Positions 18,643 through 28,803 are shown, counted from the first letter of the stretch. The stretch: DNA of 64,000 nt from Bin80 sp965220935 (GCA_965220935.1 OZ244857.1:2232001-2296000), one strand, 5' to 3'. The notes: a model not told the origin generated them from the letters alone. A program made the numbers and translations.

Positions 18643-19149
18643 ATGCATTTTAAACCAATAGATTATAGTACTGTGGGGGGAGGACTCGGTCGAATGATGG
18701 ATCGATTCACAGACTCAGGAACCCTTACTGGCGATGCAAGCGAGGATGCATTCATCGCTGCCAGTCCGACCGCTGCCCTACTCGGCCTTTTATATGATCA
18801 GCGCGTTCGTGCTGAAGTGGCCTTTACAGGTGCAAAACGGTTACACGACCGAATCGGGCACCTTGATCTGAAGATCATTGCCGACATGAATGAGGACGCA
18901 TTACGTGAAGTGTTTGCTGAGTCCCCTGCAGTGCATCGATTCTCTAACAAAATGGCTGACACGACGCGAAAAGTTGCGCGCTTTATCGTGGATGAATACG
19001 ATGGCAAACCAGAAAAAATCTGGAATGACCATGCCCCCATTGATGTCATTGAGAAACGAATTAAGTCCCTGCCAGGCTTTGGACCTGGGAAAGCGGCCAA
19101 GATTAAATATGTTCTCCACTATTTTGGATTTCGTGATTTCAGTGGGTAA
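18643..19149 (+). CDS. Small HhH-GPD-like (base-excision repair superfamily) protein
   Basis: ATG 18643 (MHFKPIDYSTVGGGLG) lies five bases after the cysS stop and is preferred over an in-frame codon inside cysS. The 168-residue protein has the first half of an HhH-GPD fold (SPTAALLGLLYDQRVRAEVA) and a helix-hairpin-helix LPGFGPGKAAKIKYVLHYF near the C-terminus. The catalytic Asp and Fe-S cysteines of MutY/Nth enzymes are not seen. It resembles small uncharacterised HhH-GPD proteins. DNA-binding is likely; glycosylase activity is unproven. Confidence 0.72.
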   Translation: MHFKPIDYSTVGGGLGRMMDRFTDSGTLTGDASEDAFIAASPTAALLGLLYDQRVRAEVAFTGAKRLHDRIGHLDLKIIADMNEDALREVFAESPAVHRFSNKMADTTRKVARFIVDEYDGKPEKIWNDHAPIDVIEKRIKSLPGFGPGKAAKIKYVLHYFGFRDFSG

Positions 19150-19195
19150 TAATCTCAATGCACCTCTTGGTGTCATGTGACGGATCTTGACGATT

Positions 19196-20420
19196 TTAAT
19201 ATCTTAAAATGTACAAAGATTTACGCGCAAGGAACTCTGCTATGGGGGAGTCTCTCTCTATACTCTCAGTCAGAAGTTGTAGATACCTGTCATAAACAAA
19301 AATTCGGTTACGCTTTTTACCTGTGATCTCTTTCACTACTCCCATCTTCTCAGATGCTGAATTGCGACATATGCAGTCGGCATTGAAATGTCCACAACCT
19401 TTGTCACATAAGGAGCAGAGATCAGCAGTTGTTTCTGAAGAATCACATAGACTTGTAGTGCGGATGATGCAAGTCTGCCAGACTGGCTAATTCGGGTGTT
19501 ATCTTCTTCAAACAATGATATGATTTTCTTTGCTAATTGCATAGCATGTTCAGAGGTTTCAACGACTCCATCAAGAAAAAATTCTAACCAAATTTCCCAG
19601 TCACCGTGAGTTCTGACGCGCTGAAGTAACTCGTAATAATAGGATCAATGCTGTTTGAAGTAAAGACTCAGATAGAGTGTTGGATACCGTATTAGGCCTC
19701 CAGATATTAGATAAAGTGTCATCAGTAGCCGGCCTATACGTCCATTGCCATCAAGGAAGGGGTGAATTGATTCAAATTGAACATGAATCAAACCAGCCTT
19801 AATCAGGATTCCCATCTCATGATGATCTTCATTAATAAACCTCTCAAGATCGCTCATGAGATCCAGAATGTAGTTGTGAGGCGGTGGAATATAGATGGCA
19901 TTTTTAGGATGTGTGCCACCAATCCAGTTTTGTGAGCGCCTAAATTCGCCCGGTAGTTTTGTGGTTCCTCGTTCAGTAGACAGTAGTATTTTGTGGATTT
20001 CACGAATTAAGCATTGGCACAAGGGAAAACCACTGTTTAATCGTTGAATACCATGATCCATCGCCGAAACATAGTTTGAGACTTCCTCAACATCGTTTCT
20101 GGGTACCTCAGGGGGCTATGGTTAATCTCAAAGAGAAAGAGATCCGAAAGCGATGATTGAGTGCCTTCTATCTGAGAAGATAGTAGTGCCTCTTGTCTGA
20201 CATATGTATAGAGAAATATAGAAACGTCTGGCAAGATCTCTGAGATACCATCCAAGCGCCCAATTGTTAAATATGCTTTTTCTAATCTCGCGCCTAAGGT
20301 TTCCATATTTATTGGAGGGTTCGGAGGAAGAAATGGTGGAAGGTATGCCTCTACTCGCTCATGTAAGTGCGAGATAGTAAGCCTTTCTCCAATCCGAGAT
20401 TTAGATTTCTTATGATACAT
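19196..20420 (-). pseudogene. Fic-family protein, frameshifted pseudogene
   Basis: Three reading frames in succession encode one Fic protein of about 390 residues. The N-terminal part (from 20420) contains the inhibitory-helix motif LLSSQIEGTQSSLSDL. After a frameshift near 20112 the core carries the intact AMPylation motif HPFLDGNGRIGR. A shift near 19643 leads into YYELLQRVRTHGDWEIWLEF and the helix-turn-helix-like SAPYVTKVVDISMPTAYVAI. A last shift near 19340 gives KMGVVKEITGKKRNR and the stop at 19196. The protein order matches standard Fic/DUF4172-type proteins. Three independent indels make it almost surely inactive. It lies beside a dead AAA gene. Confidence 0.85.
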
Positions 20421-20813
20421 TCAATGCTAAGATTATAAATTAATTAAATAATCTTTTTCTTTATTTCTTTACTTTGATGATGTTTTGCTCATGCCTGGAT
20501 AATTTTTGAGTCATCAGATTGATGAATACATATAATTAATCATCTATACATTAAAATTCAAGTCTTGCCAAAAAACCTATTTTTATATATAATTTAAGCC
20601 TAATATAGCAAATGTTTGTTATTCAAATTGCGAGTTTTCAAACGTATCACAGATCCAGTATTTAAGTCATTTATCGTCTCTAAGGCAGAGCTATCTCGTG
20701 ATTCACAAATCCTCATAAACAATCCAATAATAAAGAAATGTGTTATTTCATTTATTTTTATGAGTCACTCATTAAAAATAATTCAAGGTAATTAGTAGTC
20801 CCGAGTGTAGATC
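20421..20813. other. Very AT-rich gene-free spacer
   Basis: About 390 bases between two pseudogenes, dominated by A/T runs. No open frame, inverted repeat or RNA fold was recognised. It probably represents eroded coding or regulatory DNA. Confidence 0.4.
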
Positions 20814-21060
20814 CTATTTTTCAATGACAGGAAAAACGATCACATTGTTTAAACAAGTTTTCCATTTTTGGTTTTCTGGAACCAATCTCAGTTTATCAAG
20901 AAGCGCGGTCTTGCCTGCGCCTGGTGAGCCCTGAATTATAATGTGGATTCCCCTTTTTCATTCCGTAGAGTTTAAGGGCTCTGGTAAACATGTTAGTCAT
21001 CTCTTTGCACCCATGAAACTCTTTGGCAGGACCTTGATCTGGGATGAAAACAGAACTCAT
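20814..21060 (-). pseudogene. Truncated, frameshifted third copy of the solitary AAA ATPase
   Basis: From ATG 21060 the frame reads MSSVFIPDQGPAKEFHGCKE and MFTRALKLYGMKKG. This parallels DRGPAEYFHGR and TFTRALKRYRGQKRG of the intact paralogue at 11414. A one-base shift near 20957 then gives IIIQGSPGAGKTALLDKLRL and ENQKWKT, the Walker A region. The match stops shortly after, with a TAG at 20814. Walker B and the C-terminal domain are absent. It is a dead relic, more similar to paralogue 1 than to paralogue 2. Confidence 0.85.
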
Positions 21061-21141
21061 GATATTTCTTGATTGATTACATGGTCTATGATCGGTAAAT
21101 AGACAACAATTCGAACTAACTGGGTTGATGTATATGTAAGG

Positions 21142-21164
21142 AAATCATGACTTTTTTCACAAAA
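21142..21164 (+). mobile_element. Solo remnant of the ISL3-type element's right end
   Basis: Twenty-three bases, including TCATGACTTTTTTCACAAAA, are identical to 44465-44487, which spans the end of the transposase gene and the inner part of the right terminal repeat of the IS at 43190-44501. Identity over this length is not chance. The rest of the element is missing, so this is a scar of an earlier insertion or deletion next to the AAA relic. Confidence 0.6.
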
Positions 21165-21218
21165 CGCCCAACCGCTTCTTAACGCATACAATCACTTTGG
21201 AAGTCACGCTGTTGTGAA

Positions 21219-22916
21219 TTACAGTAATCCATCTTTCAATTGACGAACGGCATGATCACACGCTCGTGCAGTCAAGGCCATATAGGTAAGAGATGGATTC
21301 TGGCAGGCCGATGACGTCATACATGCGCCATCGGTAACAAATAGGTTGCGAACATCATGACACTGATTGTAGGCGTTGAGAATGCTGGTTTCGGGGTTGC
21401 GGCCCATCCGAGCAGCGCCCATTTCGTGATTGCCGAGGCCGGGCGCATCTTCTACATCATCATACATTTCAACCTCAACGGCACCACTGACTTCCAGCAT
21501 CTCTGCGGCTGTCTCCATCATATCCTTACGCATCGCTAAATCATTGGCATCTCGCGTGACATGAAATCTCAAGACAGGGAGCCCCCATGAATCAACCTGT
21601 GACTCATCAAGTGCACAATAATTGTCATAACGTGGCAAGGTTTCGCCAAATCCACCTAACCCCATTCTCCACCTTGAGGGGGTTCGTAAGCTATGCTTAA
21701 ATGCTTGGCCAAAGCCTGTCAATCCGTAACCGCGAGGCCACCCCTGTCGACTCGCTGAGCCCTGAAATCCATATCCACGAACAAATTCAGTGTGATGGGT
21801 TTCTGCATTAAGGTTACGAAATCTTGGAATATAAATCCCATTGGGGCGATGACCTTGATAATATCGATCCTGATGCTCTTCAAATACACCTCTGGCTCCG
21901 ACATGGTAGTGGTGATCCATCAGATAATGTCCTAGTGCCCCACTGGAATTGGCTATCCCGTCTGGGAAGCTGCGACTTCGGGAGAGTAGCATGATGCGGG
22001 CGGTATTCATTGAAGACGCGCACATAAAGACTAGTTTCGCGTCATAAGTTCGTCGCTCTCCTGTTTCTGTATTGATCGCATCTACGCCTGTGGCTTTCCC
22101 CGTAGTTTCATCATAGTTGATCTGGCAGACCAAGCTGTTAGGTTGTATCGTGAGGTTTCCTGTGGCTTCGGCATTAGGAATAGCCACACCGACAGTACTA
22201 TAATATGAACTCGTTGAACATCCACGCTCACATTCTCCACAATATCGGCATCCAACTCGCTCACCCAGTCTCTCAGTGAGCGTAGCCGTTCTTCCAATTG
22301 TTACAGTCCTTTCTGGGAAGTGAGATTCAATTCGAGATTTGGCCATCCGTTCAATGATATTCATTTCCATTGGCTTTTGGAAAATTCCGTCTGGCAATTG
22401 TGGTAAGCCTTCTTTCTGACCGCTGACCCCGATAGTCCTCTCTACATGGTCATACCATGGAGCAATGTCTTGATAGCGTATTGGCCAGTCAACGCCATGA
22501 CCATCGTCACGATTTGCCAAAAAGTCCATAGGGCTCAGTCTATAACTTTGACGCGCCCACATCAGTGATCTTCCCCCGACCACATTCGCCTGAATCCATG
22601 TATAGGGTTTTTCTTGAACATACGGATGATCTGAATCACGCATAAAATAATGGCGCGTAGCCTCAGAGAAGATGTAAGTTTTATTTTGAATTGGATAGTG
22701 TTCACGAATCGTGGCTGATGGAACGCTTCCCCTGTGAGGTAATTCCCAGATATTTTTGTTCTCGGTAATATAATCCTGTTGATGACGAACCATCCGGCCT
22801 CGCTCAATGACCAAAGTCTTTAATCCTAGACGACATAATTCCATTAATGCCCAGCCACCCGACATTCCAGACCCAACGACTATTGCATCAAACGTCTGTT
22901 TTTTATGGAAATTCAT
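21219..22916 (-). CDS. GMC-family oxidoreductase
   Basis: A 565-residue flavoprotein. The FAD Rossmann motif is at the N-terminus (AIVVGSGMSGGWALMELCRL, VIERG). A cysteine-rich insert follows (CRYCGECERGCSTSSYYST), and the C-terminal GMC domain has GNHEMGAARMGRNPETS and NLFVTDGACMTSSACQNPSL. No signal peptide is visible, although some relatives use an accessory subunit for export; none is encoded next door. The family oxidises sugars or alcohols. Its start overlaps the end of the DUF6807 gene by four bases (ATGA), so the two are translationally coupled and probably act on the same substrate or pathway. Confidence 0.92.
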   Translation of the reverse strand: MNFHKKQTFDAIVVGSGMSGGWALMELCRLGLKTLVIERGRMVRHQQDYITENKNIWELPHRGSVPSATIREHYPIQNKTYIFSEATRHYFMRDSDHPYVQEKPYTWIQANVVGGRSLMWARQSYRLSPMDFLANRDDGHGVDWPIRYQDIAPWYDHVERTIGVSGQKEGLPQLPDGIFQKPMEMNIIERMAKSRIESHFPERTVTIGRTATLTERLGERVGCRYCGECERGCSTSSYYSTVGVAIPNAEATGNLTIQPNSLVCQINYDETTGKATGVDAINTETGERRTYDAKLVFMCASSMNTARIMLLSRSRSFPDGIANSSGALGHYLMDHHYHVGARGVFEEHQDRYYQGHRPNGIYIPRFRNLNAETHHTEFVRGYGFQGSASRQGWPRGYGLTGFGQAFKHSLRTPSRWRMGLGGFGETLPRYDNYCALDESQVDSWGLPVLRFHVTRDANDLAMRKDMMETAAEMLEVSGAVEVEMYDDVEDAPGLGNHEMGAARMGRNPETSILNAYNQCHDVRNLFVTDGACMTSSACQNPSLTYMALTARACDHAVRQLKDGLL

Positions 22917-24097
22917 TGCCTATAGTGTTTGATATTTTGAATGGTAAGCGGTTTGGCGTAGTCGTCCCAAAGCGCTTCAAGTAGGCTGGGATCAGGGGTG
23001 CCATCATAGGTTACAAAGCGGTATTTCCATGTGACTGGGTGATCAAAATTAATCGTAAATGAGCCTGCTTGGGTGGGAGCAAAATTAAAAAATGGTTCTG
23101 TGGGATGAATCCGAATGGGTTGAGGTGCCTCGTAGTTTTCTGGATGACTAAGGATGGTAATCCCCCCGTTTTCACCATCAATCACTCCGCCAATGTGAAC
23201 CCACCGCGCTCTGGTTGCATGACCATTCTGTCGGGTCTTTCCTTCGGAGGTTAAGAAGTCAACACCATTTTCACCTGCCCATTCTCGGTGACCTCGAAAT
23301 CCAATGCCCCCGTATCGGTGTTGTAAAAGCACTAGAGAGCTATCGGTTGCAGTGGACTGAATCAATTCTATGTCAATAATATTTTGTAGTGAACGATTCC
23401 CATATACTTTCATCAACCATATTTCGTTCAATGCAGGGATTTCGTCATGAGTCATATCAATGTATTGATGATTCGCTTTTAATCCTGCATGAACAGAGCC
23501 GCTCCATAGCGAATCAATATGTGTCAACTCCACTCTTCCGCTCCCATTTCTCATGTTCCAAAAGTCTGGATTCCGACCTTGAAAAATTGTCTTCGTCCAT
23601 GCGGCCCATATACCATGATGATGTATGTGATCTGGCGGATAATCATCTGTGATGGTGAGACCATTTGGCGTCAATACTGGATGCAAATATCCATTACGAT
23701 GATAGATCTGTGGGATATCAACACTGTGTATCTCTGGTTTGGAAGTCTGATATCCAACGATTTTGCGTCCGTCATTGCTAAATAAAATTTGATGATCCGA
23801 ATCATGTACTGTAACTGATGGTTTTTCAGTGCTCCGATAGTTGACTTTCCATCTGGTCACTGCATTTGGAAGAACTCGTTCAATGAAGAGCGTAGCTCTT
23901 TGATCTTGATCCACTTGTAACGGCACATCCTTTCCAGTATGATCTTGGGCGATATAATCTCCTGGGGAAAGGTTCGTTTCAAATGTGACAATTGCAAGAG
24001 GCCGTAACCTTTCTGCCCCAGTGGTTTCAAAGGTCAATACCGCAGAATTATCACATGCAGAGATAAAAAGTACAACCAATAGAATGCAGCCCCTCAT
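22913..24097 (-). CDS. PmoA/DUF6807-family lipoprotein
   Basis: A 394-residue protein with a lipoprotein signal (LLVVLFISAC). It shows the PmoA (DUF6807) pattern: HPVLTPNGLTITDDYPPDHI, HHHGIWAAWTK, and the C-terminal FNFAPTQAGSFTINFDHPVT, WKYRFVTYDG. The many His residues in DHIHHHGIW are typical. Despite the PmoA name, these proteins are not methane monooxygenase; they commonly accompany sugar oxidoreductases and glycoside hydrolases. The biochemical role is unknown. It is the first gene of a pair with the GMC oxidoreductase. Confidence 0.85.
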   Translation of the reverse strand: MRGCILLVVLFISACDNSAVLTFETTGAERLRPLAIVTFETNLSPGDYIAQDHTGKDVPLQVDQDQRATLFIERVLPNAVTRWKVNYRSTEKPSVTVHDSDHQILFSNDGRKIVGYQTSKPEIHSVDIPQIYHRNGYLHPVLTPNGLTITDDYPPDHIHHHGIWAAWTKTIFQGRNPDFWNMRNGSGRVELTHIDSLWSGSVHAGLKANHQYIDMTHDEIPALNEIWLMKVYGNRSLQNIIDIELIQSTATDSSLVLLQHRYGGIGFRGHREWAGENGVDFLTSEGKTRQNGHATRARWVHIGGVIDGENGGITILSHPENYEAPQPIRIHPTEPFFNFAPTQAGSFTINFDHPVTWKYRFVTYDGTPDPSLLEALWDDYAKPLTIQNIKHYRQ

Positions 24098-24341
24098 CTG
24101 TGAATATGCTTATTCGGAGTATCTTTCTACTAATCAAGATGTACATCTATTTTCAGATGATGATCCATGCGAACACACTAAAATTCTATATGTTTAGTCT
24201 GGAATAAGCATTTCTACACTATCCGATACAGCCACCCATTTAATCATCATCGGGGTATTGATGAATCATTAAAACGAAAGACGAAGTCCCGTCATTGAAA
24301 ACCATCACTCATTCAACCAAAGCGCTGATGTTTGACTGATA

Positions 24342-25130
24342 TTATTGATCTATGTAGTCTTGAAGAGTGGATAGATCCATCCATTCTGGATCCTCAAATA
24401 CTGATTCGGGAAGGTTGCTGTACACTCCCAAATTTGTGATTTTTCTGATGTTTGAAGGATTCTTAGTATCTACCCTTGCATCTGCCAAGAGGATGCCACC
24501 GTAGTTTTTGTACCCCTCCCATGTTCGGATGAAATTTGGCTCATCTGCGTCTGAATTTGAATAGAAAGACCATTGATAAACTAAGTTCTTCACTTTATCA
24601 ACATAGACATCATACCTGTTCTGTGGGGTCATTCCGACATCTTCAAAACTGAGTGTCAGCACATACGCATCTTCACCATTAGACATGGTTGACTCACCCT
24701 TATAACCCAGCGTTACTCCCGAGTCCTTTAATTTGAATGGCATCATGAGCCAGTATCCTGCGTTAATCCAATCTCTATATGCTCCAAATAAGTGATCCTC
24801 GGAATGTTGAGCCTCATCACCATTAATATAGGCAGTTCCCTCTCGGCTTAGAATATTCATCAGTACTACAGTGCTGTCTCCTTGCCACCGAAATTCTCCA
24901 GTCCATTTATCCCATACATGATCTTGGCCGAACAGGCTCCAACTCAGATAACGAGCCTGATCCCATGCATCACGGCCTCCCATCTCGGCCATGACCTTAT
25001 CGGCTATCTCAATAGCTTGAGGATCTGAATTTCTGGCATCAAACCCCTCCATTGGAGGATTGGTGTGGTTTTGCGCTAATGCCAAGCCATGAGAGAGAAT
25101 AAATAGAGATGCCACGAAATATTTCATCAA
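24342..25130 (-). CDS. Secreted DUF6503-type protein
   Basis: A 262-residue protein with signal peptide MMKYFVASLFILSHGLALAQ. The mature part shows patterns I associate with the DUF6503 family: MAEMGGRDAWDQARYLSW, DHVWDKWTGEFR, AGYWLMMPFKLKDSGVTLGY, VGMTPQNRYDVYVD. These are periplasmic or outer-membrane-associated, LolA-like beta proteins common in Bacteroidota, with unknown function. It sits downstream of a metal-type TonB receptor, 350 bases away, on the same strand. Separate transcription is likely. Confidence 0.7.
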   Translation of the reverse strand: MMKYFVASLFILSHGLALAQNHTNPPMEGFDARNSDPQAIEIADKVMAEMGGRDAWDQARYLSWSLFGQDHVWDKWTGEFRWQGDSTVVLMNILSREGTAYINGDEAQHSEDHLFGAYRDWINAGYWLMMPFKLKDSGVTLGYKGESTMSNGEDAYVLTLSFEDVGMTPQNRYDVYVDKVKNLVYQWSFYSNSDADEPNFIRTWEGYKNYGGILLADARVDTKNPSNIRKITNLGVYSNLPESVFEDPEWMDLSTLQDYIDQ

Positions 25131-25482
25131 TAATGTTCAAGTGATTTAATGGAAAATGTATTGTTACCTCTACGATCAGTTTAACGATATAGGCTGCAAT
25201 GTCAGTGAGCAAAGATTTGGATTCATTGATCAAGGTGAGCGATATACCACATTATTGCTGATTAGGTTCGCGTTCTCAGATCTGTATGAATAGGTTGTAT
25301 CATTTCGTAGCGTACAAGAGTTTCCCGCCTAAATGGCGTCTCCATATTTGATTTTAGGGTATAGACATATGTCTAACAGATCACAACATCATGGAGTTAG
25401 AGCGCCCTTATCAACTCAAATTCTTACACCATGAAATCATTAAGTTTAAGGCATGGGAATTTGCTCATTTCACTTAGTCAAT
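25131..25482. other. Gene-free spacer
   Basis: About 350 bases between the TonB receptor stop and the DUF6503 gene. It probably holds the promoter of the latter. No terminator with a U-tract or repeat was recognised. Confidence 0.4.
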
Positions 25483-27882
25483 TTAAAAATGGAATGTGTA
25501 GGTAAGTCGAATGTCTCGACCAGGAAGCGGAACAGTTTCTTTCAGCAATGAAGTATGTGATCTCGCTAATTTATCAGTGAGATTTACTCCCTGTAAAGAG
25601 ATCGTCTGAACAGTGGTACCGACAATCAAACGATATTTCAACGTCGCATCAATCATCGTGTAACCATCAGTCTCTTCTTCTGTAGTAAAGACTTGTTTTT
25701 GACGTGCAACATGCCTCAAAGAAAACTTTGCGACAAAATTTTCCCATGAATATTGCAATGATGCGCCAACACGTAAAGGTGTTATTCGGGGTAAATTCGT
25801 GTCATCGTCAGTGAGTCTTCCGCGAATATAGTCTCCCATAAACCCAAGAATGATATGTGTATTTCCTCGGTGAAATAGTTCTACATCTGAACCAATCTCT
25901 ACGCCAGTAATGGTTGCTTCTCCCTGAGATGTTTTCAGCACTGGAAGAGCCCCCTCAAATTTGCCAGTACGCGCGAAATAGATGAAGTTGTTGGATTGAT
26001 TTAGATAACCTGTGAGCGTTAGATTAAAGATGTTAGAATGGATATGCCCACCAACGGTGACATTATTGGTTGTCTCAACATTAAGATCTTCATTACCGAT
26101 TTCTACCGAGCGAATCGCGGTATGAAGACCATCAGAGTAAAGCTCAGCAATTCCTGGTGCTTTCGCAGCACGAGCTAAGCTCATGGAAATAGACATATGA
26201 TCAGTCAACTCGTAATTCAAACCACCTCCGAGACTAAACATTGAAAACGACCTGTCCTTTTTACCCTCTGGCTCGTATGATTTGAAATGCATACGGCCAG
26301 TGAATTCTAATCTCAAATCATTGAATTCAATCCGCTCTAAGGCAAAAATTCCAACATCCATGGATGCCGTCTTTGGCTGACTTGCGTGGCTTCCAGAAAC
26401 ATCTAAGTCTCTGGTTTTAAACTGGATTCCAGCAACCCCATTTGTTGCGCTTAGGATTGAATGATCCAATTCAAATCGCCCTTCAAACTGATGATTATCA
26501 TAAACAGCACCGACGCTTTCGGATTCTTCCTCAGATTGTTCTATCTCAGTATGATTATAGTCAACCAGTCCAAGACGGAAGCGCATCGCCTTAATTGACG
26601 CATTTCTAAAGCGATAAGCACCCTCAACATCATAAGAAATAGATTGAAGATCTAACTTTACTTCACCTATACCCTCTTCATGGCCATGCTCGTCACCATG
26701 GTCTTCGTCGTGCTCGCCATGGTCTTCGTCGTGCTCGCCATGATCTTCGTCGTGCTCGCCATGATCTTCGTCGTGCTCATCATCGTCGTGCCCACCATGA
26801 TGGTCATGTCCATGCCCTGGAACACCTTGATCTCTATTGTCAACACTGACGGCAACACCTATATACCCTCGCCTACCGAGCCATGACATTCCCACGGAGC
26901 CTCTTGAATGTGAAGTCCGGGAATTTTCAATGTGATCAATCAGTGAAATCTCGTCGCTCTTATCATGATCATCATCGTGGTCTTCATGAAACTCTTCAGG
27001 ATTGAATAGTGGAGTAGATACATCCCCTGTTTCACGAAATAACCCGCGTGCTCTCCAGACAAGATTCCCAAATGAGCCCGTAATATTTCCAACGCCACCT
27101 CGCTCATTTGCTGCGGACCCTCCTCTCGCCATGAGTTTCCCCTCAATTTGACTCACAGGCCGCGTACTCGGAACCCTTCCATCACTTACATTCACAACGC
27201 CACCTGTAATATCACTCCCATACAAAAGTGTAGCCGGGCCACGAATCACTTCAATACTTTCTGCATCAAACGCTTCTACTCCCACGGGGTGATCTTCACT
27301 CTGATCACTCACATCACCAATATCCAGTGCAGATTGAAGTATTTTCACCCTGCTACCTCCAACACCACCAATAATTGGGCGGCTAGCCCCAGGCCCATAA
27401 TATGTTGAGGCGATACCAGGCTGATTATTGAGTGATTCTCCCAAATTTATCCCGTGAGATTCAACTAAATCACTTCCTGATATGACATGGACTGGATTCA
27501 CCAGTTCGGATCGGCTCAGAGCGGTCGGTCCGGCTGATACAATTAAATCCTCAAGACGAATGTGACGTAATACCTCAATGTCCACCTGAATCGTCTCGCC
27601 AGCAACGACAGTGACCGTTTTGGAATTTTCCCCATAGGCTGGACTCTCAACACGAAGCAACACGGATCCAACTGGAACATTCTCAAAGACGAATTTCCCA
27701 GATTCATTCACTGATTGAGAGTAATTCAAGCCAACAAGCCGCACCCTAGCATCACGAATGATTAATTCTGTATCAGTCAGATAAACAGTTCCTTCAATGT
27801 TGCCCCAATCCTGAGCACTCGCAGGTGTTAATCCAACAACAGTAAGTAAAGCGACAAAGATCTGTGTACGTATGTTTTTCAT
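25483..27882 (-). CDS. TonB-dependent receptor with histidine-rich loop, probably metal (zinc) uptake
   Basis: A complete 799-residue receptor: signal peptide to ~24 (TPASA-Q), carboxypeptidase-like domain (GNIEGTVYLTDTELIIRDAR), plug (VNPVHVISGSDLVESHG, VIRGPATLLYGSDITGGVV), and a barrel ending in TYTFHF, with the terminal Phe usual for BamA substrates. A large extracellular loop near residues 345-405 is packed with His, Asp and Glu (GHGHDHHGGHDDDEHDEDHG and four EHDEDHG units). Such loops occur in ZnuD-type zinc receptors, so zinc or another divalent cation is the likely substrate. It lies about 100 bases downstream of htpX on the same strand. Confidence 0.9.
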   Translation of the reverse strand: MKNIRTQIFVALLTVVGLTPASAQDWGNIEGTVYLTDTELIIRDARVRLVGLNYSQSVNESGKFVFENVPVGSVLLRVESPAYGENSKTVTVVAGETIQVDIEVLRHIRLEDLIVSAGPTALSRSELVNPVHVISGSDLVESHGINLGESLNNQPGIASTYYGPGASRPIIGGVGGSRVKILQSALDIGDVSDQSEDHPVGVEAFDAESIEVIRGPATLLYGSDITGGVVNVSDGRVPSTRPVSQIEGKLMARGGSAANERGGVGNITGSFGNLVWRARGLFRETGDVSTPLFNPEEFHEDHDDDHDKSDEISLIDHIENSRTSHSRGSVGMSWLGRRGYIGVAVSVDNRDQGVPGHGHDHHGGHDDDEHDEDHGEHDEDHGEHDEDHGEHDEDHGDEHGHEEGIGEVKLDLQSISYDVEGAYRFRNASIKAMRFRLGLVDYNHTEIEQSEEESESVGAVYDNHQFEGRFELDHSILSATNGVAGIQFKTRDLDVSGSHASQPKTASMDVGIFALERIEFNDLRLEFTGRMHFKSYEPEGKKDRSFSMFSLGGGLNYELTDHMSISMSLARAAKAPGIAELYSDGLHTAIRSVEIGNEDLNVETTNNVTVGGHIHSNIFNLTLTGYLNQSNNFIYFARTGKFEGALPVLKTSQGEATITGVEIGSDVELFHRGNTHIILGFMGDYIRGRLTDDDTNLPRITPLRVGASLQYSWENFVAKFSLRHVARQKQVFTTEEETDGYTMIDATLKYRLIVGTTVQTISLQGVNLTDKLARSHTSLLKETVPLPGRDIRLTYTFHF
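26696..26779 (-). repeat. Four 21-bp repeats encoding EHDEDHG in the receptor loop
   Basis: The unit CCATGGTCTTCGTCGTGCTC plus G (plus-strand reading) occurs four times in register at 26696, 26717, 26738 and 26759, with only single-base differences. It encodes acidic/histidine heptads in a surface loop. In-frame copy changes would lengthen or shorten the metal-binding loop without breaking the barrel. Confidence 0.85.
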
Positions 27883-27981
27883 TAAGATATTTATTTTAAA
27901 GTGGTAACTGTAGATTCCACGCTCAACCCCTATAAAAGGGAAGATGGAAACCTCTGAAAATCTTTTACGACGGAACGTTCC

Positions 27982-28803
27982 CTAAGACAGTAACCGGCGA
28001 ATTCTCTTTTCCGTTGGGGGGTGAGTGCTAAATAAAGACATGAACCCTGAACGCGAAAATGGCATCATGATGAACATGTGAGCAGTGGCAGGATTCGCGT
28101 CCATCGGAACACTCTCTTGAATATTTTCAATTCTGGCAAGCGCACGCGCCAATCCATCTGGGCTTCCAGCTATTTCAGCACCTATGCGATCTGCTTCAAA
28201 TTCTCTGGAACGAGAAATCGCCGATTGAATCAGAGCCGCAGCGAGTGGGGCAAGAATCAGAGTAGCAAGAAATGTCACAATGTTACCACGGCGATCTCCA
28301 CTACTTCCAAAAATCATTGCAAACTGCGCGACACGTGTAATCATGATGATCGTGGCTGCCAAGGTGGCCGCAATAGAACTGATCAAAATATCCCAATTCT
28401 GTACATGTGCCAGTTCGTGTGCCATAACTCCAGCCAATTCCTCAGAATTTAGATTCCGAATCAACCCCTCTGTTGCAGCAACTGCAGCATTTTGAGGATT
28501 GCGCCCAGTTGCAAATGCATTCGGAGAGTGATCAGGAATAATGTATACTCTCGGCATTGGTAGATCGGTGTTTTTGACTAAACGCTCAACCAAGCGATAG
28601 AGCGGATGATCAGTGTCTACCTCCTGCGCCCTGTACATTCTCAGGACTATTTTATCAGAAAACCAATAAGAACCAAAATTCATTCCTATTGCAACGAAAA
28701 ACGCTATGAACAATCCCGTTGAGCCTCCAAGAGCGCCCCCAATTGCCAACATCAATCCACTTAGCCCACCCAAGAGCAATGCTGTTTTAAAACCGCTAAC
28801 CAT
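27982..28803 (-). CDS. htpX: HtpX-like M48 membrane metalloprotease
   Basis: ATG 28803 (MVSGFKTALLLGGLSGLML) gives 273 residues and the usual HtpX N-terminus; a TTG at 28839 would add 12 residues. Two N-terminal helices are followed by MPRVYIIPDHSPNAFATGR, the zinc motif HELAHVQN (HExxH), two more helices, and the third zinc-ligand region SREFEADRIGAEIAG. The end FSTHPPTEKRIRRL is characteristic. HtpX degrades damaged inner-membrane proteins and needs zinc. Being just upstream of a putative zinc receptor is suggestive, but co-regulation is inference. Confidence 0.93.
   Translation of the reverse strand: MVSGFKTALLLGGLSGLMLAIGGALGGSTGLFIAFFVAIGMNFGSYWFSDKIVLRMYRAQEVDTDHPLYRLVERLVKNTDLPMPRVYIIPDHSPNAFATGRNPQNAAVAATEGLIRNLNSEELAGVMAHELAHVQNWDILISSIAATLAATIIMITRVAQFAMIFGSSGDRRGNIVTFLATLILAPLAAALIQSAISRSREFEADRIGAEIAGSPDGLARALARIENIQESVPMDANPATAHMFIMMPFSRSGFMSLFSTHPPTEKRIRRLLS

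Noticed and set aside
26696..26779. Short regular repeats as a possible CRISPR
   Set aside because: Units are contiguous 21-mers without spacers and are in frame within the TonB receptor.
26680..26886. Plus-strand frame with V/M/F repeats
   Set aside because: Antisense of the His-rich TonB loop repeats; low-complexity artefact.
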